Shown here: positions 42,065 to 49,911 of the stretch, one piece after another | Position numbering within the stretch: the first letter of the stretch is position 1 | Layout: every line of letters begins with the position of its first letter | Source of the DNA: Nocardia cyriacigeorgica | GTDB lineage: Bacteria > Actinomycetota > Actinomycetes > Mycobacteriales > Mycobacteriaceae | Direction of reading: 5' to 3' | Length of the DNA stretch: 64,000 nucleotides | Assembly: GCF_005863245.1 (NCBI RefSeq) | Contig: NZ_VBUT01000006.1 | Location: 372,001 to 436,000 of the forward strand | Position numbers and translations under genes: made by a program | The notes under the pieces: generated by a model | The model's database searches: none | Told to the model about the DNA's origin: nothing | What the model saw: the letters and a program-made list of their open reading frames with translations, nothing else

Positions 42065-42571
42065 ATGTCGCAGGACGAGGTCGGCGAGGCGTTCGACGCG
42101 CTCATCGCCGCGGCGGACGGTCCCATATGGGTGGTCACCACGGTCGCCGACGGCCGCAAGGCCGGATGCCTGGTCGGATTCGCCGGCCAGGTGAGTATCA
42201 CTCCACGCCGGTTCCTGGTGGCGGTGTCGAAGAACAATCACACCTACCGGATCGCCCGCCGCGCGGAATATCTCGCGGTGCATCTGCTGACCGGCGAGCA
42301 CTTCGACTTGGCACGCCTGTTCGGGACGACGACCGGCGAGTCCACCGACAAGTTCGCGCGGTGCGCCTGGTCCAGCGGCCCGCACGGCTTGCCGATCCTC
42401 GACGGCGCCGCCGGCTGGTTCGCCGGACGGGTCATCGCCCGCAGCGACCTGGGCGATCACGTGGGTCATCTGCTCGAACCGCTGACCGCGACAGCGCCGC
42501 CGCCCACCGCGACCGGTTCGGCCCTGCATCTTCGGGCAGTGGCCGATCTGACGCCAGGTCATGAGGCCTGA
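42065..42571 (+). CDS. Flavin reductase family protein
   Basis: A 168-residue FMN-binding split-barrel protein. It reads PIWVVTTVADGRKAGCLVGF, then SITPRRFLVAVSKNNHTY, typical of the flavin reductase-like domain, and FGTTTGESTDKF. These enzymes reduce FMN with NAD(P)H for partner monooxygenases or act as FMN-binding oxidoreductases. The AGGAGG site sits four bases before the ATG (a GTG lies directly before it). No monooxygenase is next to it. Confidence 0.85.
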   Translation: MSQDEVGEAFDALIAAADGPIWVVTTVADGRKAGCLVGFAGQVSITPRRFLVAVSKNNHTYRIARRAEYLAVHLLTGEHFDLARLFGTTTGESTDKFARCAWSSGPHGLPILDGAAGWFAGRVIARSDLGDHVGHLLEPLTATAPPPTATGSALHLRAVADLTPGHEA

Positions 42572-42616
42572 CGACGAGTCGCGGTGGGCGGCGGCGCGTG
42601 CGAAATGTGTTGTGAC

Positions 42617-43795
42617 CTAGGCAGGCTCGGCCGCAGTGGTCTTCGCCTCGGGCGGCGTGACCTCCTCCTTGTCGGTACTCGTTCCCCCGCTTGCGTTCTG
42701 CGGCACCGTGAAGGTGGCCGCGACGACCGCGAAGGCGATCACGAAGCAGCCGATCGTGTACCAGAGATTGCCGATCGGGTCGCCGTTGCCGGTCACCCCA
42801 TCCACGGCCCCGAAATAGTCCGGGAGCGCCGACGCCCACAGCAACGCCATCACCGCCAGATACACCAGGGCATAGACCTGCACGAACCGATTGCGGTACC
42901 CGTACGCCGGCGTGGATCCCGCCCGCAACGCCGCCCACTGCCGGTACATCAGCACCGCAGCCACCGCCGAGAGCACGACAAGCTCTGCGGCATAGACGAA
43001 TCCGCGCACGGAGTCGCTACCGATCCCGATAATCGTGGCGGGCAACGGCAGCACGAACGTGCCGACCGAGGCCAGCAGCCCGATCACCACGGTGCGCCAG
43101 ACCAGTTGCGGTCCGGTGAACGTCGTGCCCGCGTCGACGTGGCGGCCCACGAAATACTGCACGCACAATGCCAGCGACATCGGCCACAGCGCCGCGAACA
43201 CCACCACGCTCGGCAGCGGCACCGCATCGAAGAACGGCTGGTTGATCGGATTGTCCAGCGACCACTCCCACCAGCGCAGCTGCGGGCCGATGTGGTCGAA
43301 GATCTCGTAGAAGGCGTGATGCACGAAACCGACACAGGCCGCGCCGAGCAGCACGCCGTGGCGGCGGAAAATGCCGAGTATGCGCACGATTTCGAAGGCC
43401 ACCGTTGCCATGAACGGATAGATCGCGATGATGTAGAGCGGCAGCCTGCCCCACAGGAATTCCACCGTGAACAGGTTGTGCGCGAACATCGTGTCCACGT
43501 GCTCGTCGATGCCGAACGCGCCCGGGAAATATAGCGGCGGCTCGATCACGAACAGGTAGGCGGTAGCGCCGAACCAGAGCACCAGATTCGTCGGGTCACC
43601 GTGCCTGCGCATCCGCACGATCGCGTAGATCAGTGCCAGGACCGAGCCGAGCACGATGGTGACCTCGAGCGCGAGCAGCGTCCAGTTCTCCAGCCCGGCC
43701 GGATTGCGGAACTCGACCAGCCCGCCGGTCTCGGCGCACGAAAAGCCCATGCGCTCGGCGAGATCGGCGAAGGTCGGGGTACACAGATCACTCAT
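42617..43795 (-). CDS. Multi-helix membrane protein
   Basis: A 392-residue protein with about eight to ten predicted helices from residue 30 to 370 and a charged tail. The first 25 residues are soluble. Segments such as ATAYLFVIEPPLYFPGAFG and VHHAFYEIFDHIGPQLRWW include paired His residues in helices. I do not recognise a family. It begins in an ATGA overlap with the PF10118-type hydrolase gene and shares its divergent TetR regulator, so it most likely works with that enzyme on a lipid or steroid-like compound. Confidence 0.72.
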   Translation of the reverse strand: MSDLCTPTFADLAERMGFSCAETGGLVEFRNPAGLENWTLLALEVTIVLGSVLALIYAIVRMRRHGDPTNLVLWFGATAYLFVIEPPLYFPGAFGIDEHVDTMFAHNLFTVEFLWGRLPLYIIAIYPFMATVAFEIVRILGIFRRHGVLLGAACVGFVHHAFYEIFDHIGPQLRWWEWSLDNPINQPFFDAVPLPSVVVFAALWPMSLALCVQYFVGRHVDAGTTFTGPQLVWRTVVIGLLASVGTFVLPLPATIIGIGSDSVRGFVYAAELVVLSAVAAVLMYRQWAALRAGSTPAYGYRNRFVQVYALVYLAVMALLWASALPDYFGAVDGVTGNGDPIGNLWYTIGCFVIAFAVVAATFTVPQNASGGTSTDKEEVTPPEAKTTAAEPA

Positions 43796-44733
43796 GAGTT
43801 CACCGCCGACGCGACCGAGCTGTTCTGCTCCGCGGTGTACCAGCGGGTGCAATCGTAGCCGGCGTCATAGCGCTCGAACCACCGATCGGCCAGCTCGGGC
43901 AGGTTCTCGTGGGTCGGGTCGTGCTTGGGCATCTGGCTGCGGAACACCCCGGCCAGGGCGGTGAGCTGTTCCTTGCGCGGGAGCCCGTCGAACGCGCGCG
44001 GCATCGGGCCCTTGGTCAGGTACGGCGCGAAGAACGTCAGCACCTTCTGCTTGGCGCGGTGGCGGGCGAACATCGCCATCGCGTCGACCTGACGGTCGGC
44101 GAGCGGGACATGCTGGTTGAAGCCCATGCAGGCGATGCGGATCACCTTCATCACGTGCGCGAAGATCGACGGCGCCATCCGCATGCGGTAGAGCTCGTCG
44201 CCGACAACGGCATTGAACAGGATCAGCGCCGAGCTGCGGTGCTCGACCTCCTCGACGAAATGCCAGATGAACAGCGAGGCGACCCGGTCGTCACCGGGGC
44301 GGAACAGGGTGTCTTCGTTGTCGAGCATCAGCTTGAACACCGGCGTGAAGGTCGCCTCGAGGTCGGCGGTGTAGGCGAGCCGGTAGTTGTGCGAGGTGGC
44401 CTCGGTGAGCAGATCGAACTCGCCGATCACCGCGTCCAGGGTGTTCTGGAGCCCGGGATATTTCTTGATCAGCGCCTTGACGTGCTGACGGTGCGCGGTG
44501 GAGTGATGGCCTTCCTGGCGCATGAAGGCGGTGGCTTCGGCGGCGACCTCCGGGTCGGTGAACACCGGCTTGAGCTGCATGATCAGCTTCACGATCATCT
44601 TCTCGAAGCCGACGGCCAGGAACGAGACCGCGTTCGACATGCTCGACCAGGCCGGGTTCTGCGGGTTCCACAGGAACGGGACATCCGCGTCCTCGAATCC
44701 GAAATCCATCTTTCGGGGCTGCACATTCGTCAC
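43792..44733 (-). CDS. Metal-dependent hydrolase-like protein (PF10118)
   Basis: A protein of about 313 residues. It contains EGHHSTAHRQHVKALIKKYP and FIWHFVEEVEHRSSALILFN, the His/Glu-rich helices that give the family its predicted metal-dependent hydrolase name. An earlier open start adds 24 residues of Arg-rich sequence; the GTG start follows GAGGT. It is the first gene of a coupled pair with the membrane protein. A perfect operator for the divergent TetR lies in its upstream region. Substrate unknown. Confidence 0.78.
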   Translation of the reverse strand: MTNVQPRKMDFGFEDADVPFLWNPQNPAWSSMSNAVSFLAVGFEKMIVKLIMQLKPVFTDPEVAAEATAFMRQEGHHSTAHRQHVKALIKKYPGLQNTLDAVIGEFDLLTEATSHNYRLAYTADLEATFTPVFKLMLDNEDTLFRPGDDRVASLFIWHFVEEVEHRSSALILFNAVVGDELYRMRMAPSIFAHVMKVIRIACMGFNQHVPLADRQVDAMAMFARHRAKQKVLTFFAPYLTKGPMPRAFDGLPRKEQLTALAGVFRSQMPKHDPTHENLPELADRWFERYDAGYDCTRWYTAEQNSSVASAVNS

Positions 44734-44794
44734 AGGGAGTACCTCGCGTCGGGGATGGGTCGGTCGCTGCGTGCGGCAGCGCTCTTCATGTAAC

Positions 44795-44820
44795 CATACA
44801 ACCAAGCACCTGTTTGTATG
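44795..44820. promoter_or_regulatory. TetR operator between divergent genes
   Basis: CATACAA and TTGTATG form a perfect 7-bp inverted repeat with a 12-base spacer. The right half overlaps TATGAT, a -10 box six bases before the TetR ATG (leaderless transcript). The left half lies in the promoter of the PF10118/membrane operon. Placement in the shared region of a divergent TetR is the classic arrangement of an autoregulated repressor site. Confidence 0.75.
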
Positions 44821-44828
44821 ATTGCTTT

Positions 44829-45509
44829 ATGAAGATCGCCGACCCCGGACACGGCGGTGGTAATGTCCGCCCGGTGGCGCGCAGACGCGGATGGGGCGGG
44901 AGTCCGCCGAAAGACGACGAGGAAGCGCACCGGCGCATCGTCGCCACCGCCGTGGAGTTGATCGGCCGCACCGGCGCGGCGGTCAGCATCGCCGACGTCG
45001 CCGACGCCCTCGGGGTCATCCGTCAAACCGTCTACCGCTATTTCCCCAGCGCCGAATCGCTGCTGACGGCCGCCGCCATAGCCTCCGTCGACAAATTCCT
45101 CGACCGCCTCGCCGCGCACGTCGCGGGCCTGGACGATCCGGCCGAGGCGATGACCGAAGCCGCGCTGTTCACCCTCTCCGACGTGCGCCGCACCCCGCAC
45201 CTGGCCATCGTGCTGACCAGCTCGTACTCGACCATCGACCCCGACAGCATGACCTCGGTGCAGGCCAAGTCGTTCGGTATGACGATGATCCACCGCTTCG
45301 ACGTCGACTGGGCACGCCACGGCTACGACGAACCCGCACTCGAAGAGCTGGTCGAATTCGTGCTGCGCACGATGCACTCGTTCCTGGTATCCCCGGGCAA
45401 TCCCCCGCGCAGCGAGGACGAATTGCGCGCCTACCTGCGGCGCTGGATGGGCGCCTCGATCTCCGCGCAGCGCGAGATCGCCGCGAAGGCGGGTGCGCTC
45501 GGCGGGTAG
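44829..45509 (+). CDS. TetR family regulator
   Basis: A 226-residue regulator. After a 30-residue Gly/Arg-rich start, the HTH lies at about 35-80 (RIVATAVELIGRTGAAVSIA and GVIRQTVYRYFPSAESLL). The ligand domain is helical. The ATG sits six bases after a TATGAT box, so the transcript is leaderless. It is divergent from the PF10118/membrane-protein operon and probably represses it and itself via the 44795-44820 palindrome. Inducer unknown. Confidence 0.85.
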   Translation: MKIADPGHGGGNVRPVARRRGWGGSPPKDDEEAHRRIVATAVELIGRTGAAVSIADVADALGVIRQTVYRYFPSAESLLTAAAIASVDKFLDRLAAHVAGLDDPAEAMTEAALFTLSDVRRTPHLAIVLTSSYSTIDPDSMTSVQAKSFGMTMIHRFDVDWARHGYDEPALEELVEFVLRTMHSFLVSPGNPPRSEDELRAYLRRWMGASISAQREIAAKAGALGG

Positions 45510-45593
45510 CGCGGCGCGGGCCGGGGCGCTGTCGGCGCGCTGCCTAGACTGCGGGGGTTCACATAGAGCTCGACCGACAAGGAGAACCCGCCG

Positions 45594-47039
45594 ATGACAT
45601 CTCCCACCGCGCGCGCACAGATCGGGGTCACCGGCCTCGCGGTCATGGGCAGCAATATCGCCCGCAACTTCGCGCGGCACGGCTACACCGTCGCCCTGCA
45701 CAACCGCAGCATCGCCAAGGTCGACGCCCTGCTCGCCGAGCACGGCGGCGACGGTGATTTCGTGCGCACGGAGTCGATCGAGGAGTTGATCGCGGTGTTG
45801 GAGAAGCCGCGCCGGGTGCTGATCATGGTCAAGGCCGGCGAGGCCACCGACGCCGTCATCGAGGAGCTGGCCGCGGCCATGGAGCCCGGCGACATCATCA
45901 TCGACGGCGGCAACGCCCTCTACACCGACACCATCCGGCGTGAGGCGTCGCTGCGTGAGCGCGGGCTCAACTTCGTCGGCGCGGGCATCTCCGGCGGTGA
46001 GGAAGGCGCGCTCAACGGTCCGTCGATCATGCCGGGCGGGCCCGCCGAGTCCTACGAATCGCTCGGCCCGCTGCTGGAGTCGGTGGCCGCGAAGGTCGAC
46101 GGCACCCCGTGCTGCACCCACATTGGCCCCGACGGTTCAGGGCATTTCGTGAAGATGGTGCACAACGGCATCGAATACGCCGATATGCAGCTCATCGGCG
46201 AGGCCTACCACCTGTTCCGCGACGCCCTCGGCTTCGACGCCAAGCAGATCGCCGATGTGTTCACCCAGTGGAACTCCGGTGATCTGGAGAGCTACCTGGT
46301 GGAGATCACCGCCGAGGTGCTCAACCAGGTGGACGTCAAGACCGGTAAGGCGCTGGTCGACGTCATCGTGGACGCCGCCGAGCAGAAGGGCACCGGCCGG
46401 TGGACGGTGAAGTCCGCCCTCGATCTCGGCATTCCCGTCACCGGTATCGCCGAGGCCGTCTTCGCTCGCGCGCTGTCCGGTTCGCGCGCCCAGCGCGCCG
46501 CCGCCACGGGCCTGGCCTCGGGGACGCTGGCCGATAAGCCCACCGATGTGGAGACCTTCACCGAGGACATCCGCCGCGCGCTCTACGCCTCCAAGGTCGT
46601 CGCCTACGCGCAGGGTTTCGATCAGATCGCCGCGGGCAGCGCCGAATACGGCTGGGGCCTGAAGCCGGGTGATCTGGCCACCATCTGGCGCGGCGGCTGC
46701 ATCATTCGCGCCCGCTTCTTGAACCGCATCAAGGAGGCCTACGACGAGAACCCGGAGCTGCCGAGCCTGATTCTGGCGCCGTACTTCCGCGAGGCCATCG
46801 AAACCGCCATCGACAGCTGGCGTCGGGTGGTGTCCACCGCGACCCTGCTCGGCATCCCCGTCCCCGCCTTCGCCTCCTCGCTGTCCTACTACGACGCGCT
46901 GCGCGCCGAACGCCTGCCCGCCGCCCTCACCCAGGGCCAGCGTGACTTCTTCGGCGCGCACACCTACGAGCGCATCGACGCCGAAGGCAAGTTCCACACG
47001 CTGTGGAGCGGGGACCGCAGCGAGATCCAGACCAGCTGA
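45594..47039 (+). CDS. gnd: 6-phosphogluconate dehydrogenase, decarboxylating
   Basis: A 481-residue enzyme of the long (dimeric) class. The NADP Rossmann motif is GLAVMGSNIARNFARHGYTV; the substrate motif GAGISGGEEGALNGPSIMPG and HNGIEYADMQLIGEAYHLF carry the catalytic Lys/His region, and the C-terminal GGCIIRARFL is typical. It converts 6-phosphogluconate to ribulose 5-phosphate, CO2 and NADPH in the oxidative pentose phosphate pathway. AAGGAG precedes the ATG. Monocistronic, with a hairpin after the stop. Confidence 0.93.
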   Translation: MTSPTARAQIGVTGLAVMGSNIARNFARHGYTVALHNRSIAKVDALLAEHGGDGDFVRTESIEELIAVLEKPRRVLIMVKAGEATDAVIEELAAAMEPGDIIIDGGNALYTDTIRREASLRERGLNFVGAGISGGEEGALNGPSIMPGGPAESYESLGPLLESVAAKVDGTPCCTHIGPDGSGHFVKMVHNGIEYADMQLIGEAYHLFRDALGFDAKQIADVFTQWNSGDLESYLVEITAEVLNQVDVKTGKALVDVIVDAAEQKGTGRWTVKSALDLGIPVTGIAEAVFARALSGSRAQRAAATGLASGTLADKPTDVETFTEDIRRALYASKVVAYAQGFDQIAAGSAEYGWGLKPGDLATIWRGGCIIRARFLNRIKEAYDENPELPSLILAPYFREAIETAIDSWRRVVSTATLLGIPVPAFASSLSYYDALRAERLPAALTQGQRDFFGAHTYERIDAEGKFHTLWSGDRSEIQTS

Positions 47040-47047
47040 ACGCGAGC

Positions 47048-47079
47048 AGGTCGGAGGGGGCGCCTGCCCGCTCCGACCT
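47048..47079. terminator. Hairpin between convergent gnd and thioesterase genes
   Basis: AGGTCGGAG and CTCCGACCT pair perfectly (9 bp), with additional GC pairing inside the loop. It lies just after the gnd stop, and its end is 10 bases from the opposing stop. Likely bidirectional terminator. Confidence 0.7.
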
Positions 47080-47088
47080 CTCTCGGCG

Positions 47089-47883
47089 TTACCGCGCCGG
47101 GGACGCCGGCGGAACGCGCTCGACGCGCGCCAGAGTCCGTGCGCTGCCGTCGACTTCGAGCTGCACATGCAGCCCGTCGGCGCTCTGCCACGAGCGGATG
47201 AGCACCTCGTCGCCGGCCATGACAGGACCGGCGTGTTCGAGGATCACCCGGTACGGCGGGGCGGGGGCGTCGGGGAAGCGGGCGAGGGCCTCTTCGACCG
47301 CTTCCCAATGCACCGCATTGTTGACGTGGCCGTAGCGGTCCACGTCGGTCACCCGCAGCGGGAACGGCCGCAGGTCCGGGTCGACGCCGGTGGATTCCTC
47401 GAGCGCGGGACGCCAGCGCAGCCGGTGCTGATCAGTGGCGGCGAGCATCGGCGCCATGAAGCGGTCGGTCATCCGGGCCGGGCGCCCGGCCTCGATATCG
47501 ACGTGGATGAGAAACATCTCGGTCTCGATCAGGCCGCCGTGCTCGCTGCGGACCTGGATGCGCATATTGCACCACCGGTTCGACAGCGCCGAGGGCCAGC
47601 GCCGCAGATGCACCCGGTCGCCGAATTCGATGGGTTCCAGCACGTCGATGACGGTGCGCCGCACGATCCAGCCCGGATGCAGATCGCCGTCCTCCACCAC
47701 CTGGAGATGGTCGTAGCCGATGTCCTGCAGATAGCGCGCGACGGCGTCGAGGCGTAGCCGCTCCTGCCCGTCGGTGTCGCCGAGGCGCACCGGCCAATGC
47801 TCATGGAACGCCCGGTTCAAGTCCGGGCACGGTGTCAGAGGAAATGCGATCTCGGCCAGCCGGTCGGCGGTGGCGGTGCTCAT
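47089..47883 (-). CDS. Acyl-ACP thioesterase-like double hot-dog protein
   Basis: A 264-residue protein with two hot-dog domains. The first starts EHWPVRLGDTDGQERLRLDA, the second has RVTDVDRYGHVNNAVHWEA, the Asp/His-Asn pattern of FatA/FatB-like thioesterases. Such enzymes release fatty acids from acyl-ACP or acyl-CoA. The ATG with AAAGGAG is preferred over a much longer frame. It converges on gnd. The FAD monooxygenase ends 62 bases upstream on the same strand, so the two might be co-transcribed. Confidence 0.84.
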   Translation of the reverse strand: MSTATADRLAEIAFPLTPCPDLNRAFHEHWPVRLGDTDGQERLRLDAVARYLQDIGYDHLQVVEDGDLHPGWIVRRTVIDVLEPIEFGDRVHLRRWPSALSNRWCNMRIQVRSEHGGLIETEMFLIHVDIEAGRPARMTDRFMAPMLAATDQHRLRWRPALEESTGVDPDLRPFPLRVTDVDRYGHVNNAVHWEAVEEALARFPDAPAPPYRVILEHAGPVMAGDEVLIRSWQSADGLHVQLEVDGSARTLARVERVPPASPAR

Positions 47884-47944
47884 ACGGCTCCTTTCGCAGG
47901 TCACGGGCCAGCGTAGTGACCGTTGGGGGACACAGTGGGCCAAC

Positions 47945-48997
47945 CTAGCGCGACACACTTGCGCGGCGGCGCATCGCCAGCCGGCGGTCTTCGATGATTG
48001 TTTTGCGGCGCAAGGCCATTGCCTCGGCAGGGGAGGCGCCGGTGGTGAGTGCGCGGTAGACGGCGTGCGCGTCTTCGAGCGCGTCGCGGGCGCCCACACC
48101 GGCGGCTGGGGTGATGGCGTGGTCGGCGTCGCCGATGAGCACAACCGGCAGGCCGGGCTCGGCGGCGTCGTCGAGGGGGACGTTGCGGGCATTGCTCACG
48201 TGCACCGCCTCGGTGCGTTCGAGCAACGGCCGCACCAGTTCGGTGATCGACGGCGTCGCGGCCAGGACCGTGGCGGACCATTCGTCCATCGGCCGCAACC
48301 CGAGGTCGTCGGGCCCGTCCAACGGTTCGCGGGCGATCCGGATGAACCAGTGCGCGGGCTGTCCGGGCCGCCAGATGTGGCCGAAGGTGCTCGCGGCCGC
48401 GCCCGCCGCATCGAGTTCGGCGAAGAAGTGCAGGATCTGCGGGTCGCTAGGCGCTCCGGCGGGGCCGGTGGTCATGCCGTACAGCACGACGTCGCCGGCG
48501 TAGACCGCCGCGCGCGCGGGTTCCAGGCCGGCCCGCACTACCGAGTCGATGCCGTCGGCGCCGATGACCACATCGTCGATCGTGCTCGCCGATCCGTCGC
48601 TGTGCTGGATCCGGCAACTCCCGGCGTCGACGGCGACCCCGGTGACCCTGCTTTCGTAACGCACGTCCGCGCTCGAACTACCGAGGAAGTCCGCGAGCAC
48701 GTCCATCAGTGATGACCGCAGCCAAAACCGGTGCCCGCGAATCATTCTCGACTGCCGCCCCGCACTGTCGACGTATTCGAGCGCATCGACCGGAATGGAG
48801 GCCGCATCGACGGCCGCGTCATCGACTCCGAGTTCCCGCATCGCCGAATGCCCGCGTTCGTCGATGAACAGAAACGCGCCACCGGAGCCGTTGCCACGCT
48901 GCTGCTCGAACACCGTCACCGGCATATTCGCGCGGGCGAGCGCCCCACCGAGCGCAGCTCCCGCAATCCCGCCGCCGATAATCGTGACCACACGCAT
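47945..48997 (-). CDS. FAD-dependent monooxygenase
   Basis: A 350-residue flavoprotein of the PHBH/aromatic hydroxylase type. The N terminus TIIGGGIAGAALGGALARAN binds ADP; VVIGADGIDSVVR is the DG motif, and VVLIGDADHAITPAAGVGA the GD motif. It lacks a long C-terminal extension. It probably hydroxylates a small aromatic compound with NAD(P)H. The first ATG nearly abuts its GGGAG site; a GTG two codons on has better spacing and could be the true start. Substrate unknown. Confidence 0.87.
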   Translation of the reverse strand: MRVVTIIGGGIAGAALGGALARANMPVTVFEQQRGNGSGGAFLFIDERGHSAMRELGVDDAAVDAASIPVDALEYVDSAGRQSRMIRGHRFWLRSSLMDVLADFLGSSSADVRYESRVTGVAVDAGSCRIQHSDGSASTIDDVVIGADGIDSVVRAGLEPARAAVYAGDVVLYGMTTGPAGAPSDPQILHFFAELDAAGAAASTFGHIWRPGQPAHWFIRIAREPLDGPDDLGLRPMDEWSATVLAATPSITELVRPLLERTEAVHVSNARNVPLDDAAEPGLPVVLIGDADHAITPAAGVGARDALEDAHAVYRALTTGASPAEAMALRRKTIIEDRRLAMRRRASVSR

Positions 48998-49358
48998 CTC
49001 CCACCCGATAGGGGATCGAACCCGACAGCGAACAGGCTAGGCGGACCGCGGCCGACACGCCCGGGTCCGGACAAAACGTGGGGCCGACGGCCGGGGCCCG
49101 AGCGAAACCCGCGGCGGGAACGCATCGAATGGTGCTACGCGGTCGCGCGCTCGGATTCGCCGGGGATTGTTCGCCCTGTCCGAGAGCATGGGGGTACAGC
49201 CGCGGAATCAGCTGGTCTACGAAGCCGCAGCGATAACGGAGTTGGGTCCCGATCTCCGGGACGCGAAGGACAGCGGTGCGCGTGACCGGGGGAGTATGGA
49301 AGGAGATGATTCCGCGCGTCACCGGCGTGGCGGAGGTGGCGAGGTGAGGAGTAGGGGC
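48998..49358. other. Intergenic region between FAD monooxygenase and VOC gene
   Basis: Divergent region of about 360 bases. In the VOC frame it stays open upstream, but with composition typical of non-coding GC-rich DNA. No hairpin or motif stands out. Confidence 0.4.
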
Positions 49359-49898
49359 ATGCGGGGCATCAACCACGTCGTGCTGTACGTGTCGGACCTG
49401 GAACGCAGTCTCGCTTTCTACGAGGACGTTCTCGGCTTCCAGCGGCTGCCGATGGGGTTTCCCGGTGGCGCGTTCCTGCGGCATGCGGGGTCCGCCAACG
49501 ATCACGACCTGGGCTTGTTCCAGGCTCGGAGCCCGGCGGCGCCGCCGCCCGGGTCGGTCGGGCTGTATCACGTGGCGTGGGAGGTCGACACCTTGGCCGA
49601 GCTCGCCGCCATGCGGTCCACGTTGGCGCGGGCGTCGGCGCTCACCGGCTCCGGTGATCACGGTTCGACCAAGGCGCTCTACGGCCGCGACCCGGACGGC
49701 ATCGAGTTCGAGGTGTGCTGGTTGGTGCCCGATGCGCGGGTCGAGGAGGCTTTGCGTCCCGGTGCCGCGTTGACCGGGCCGCTCGACATCGAAGCCGAGA
49801 TCGAGCGGTACGGGGCGAACACGCCGGGTGGGCCGCGCACCGATCCGGCGGTGTGGGCTCGCATCGCCGAACGTGATGCGGCGCAGGGGCGTTCCTGA
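49359..49898 (+). CDS. VOC superfamily (glyoxalase/dioxygenase-like) protein
   Basis: A 179-residue metalloprotein of the vicinal-oxygen-chelate fold. It reads GINHVVLYVSDLERSLAFYE, then YHVAWEVDTLAEL, and YGRDPDGIEFEV, giving the usual His, His and Glu metal ligands. Members include glyoxalases, extradiol dioxygenases and antibiotic-binding proteins. The chosen ATG has a GAGGAG-like site and starts directly on the first strand; the frame is open 64 codons further. It converges on the Ser/Thr kinase gene. Confidence 0.85.
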   Translation: MRGINHVVLYVSDLERSLAFYEDVLGFQRLPMGFPGGAFLRHAGSANDHDLGLFQARSPAAPPPGSVGLYHVAWEVDTLAELAAMRSTLARASALTGSGDHGSTKALYGRDPDGIEFEVCWLVPDARVEEALRPGAALTGPLDIEAEIERYGANTPGGPRTDPAVWARIAERDAAQGRS

Positions 49899-49911
49899 AC
49901 AGCACCGCTGC

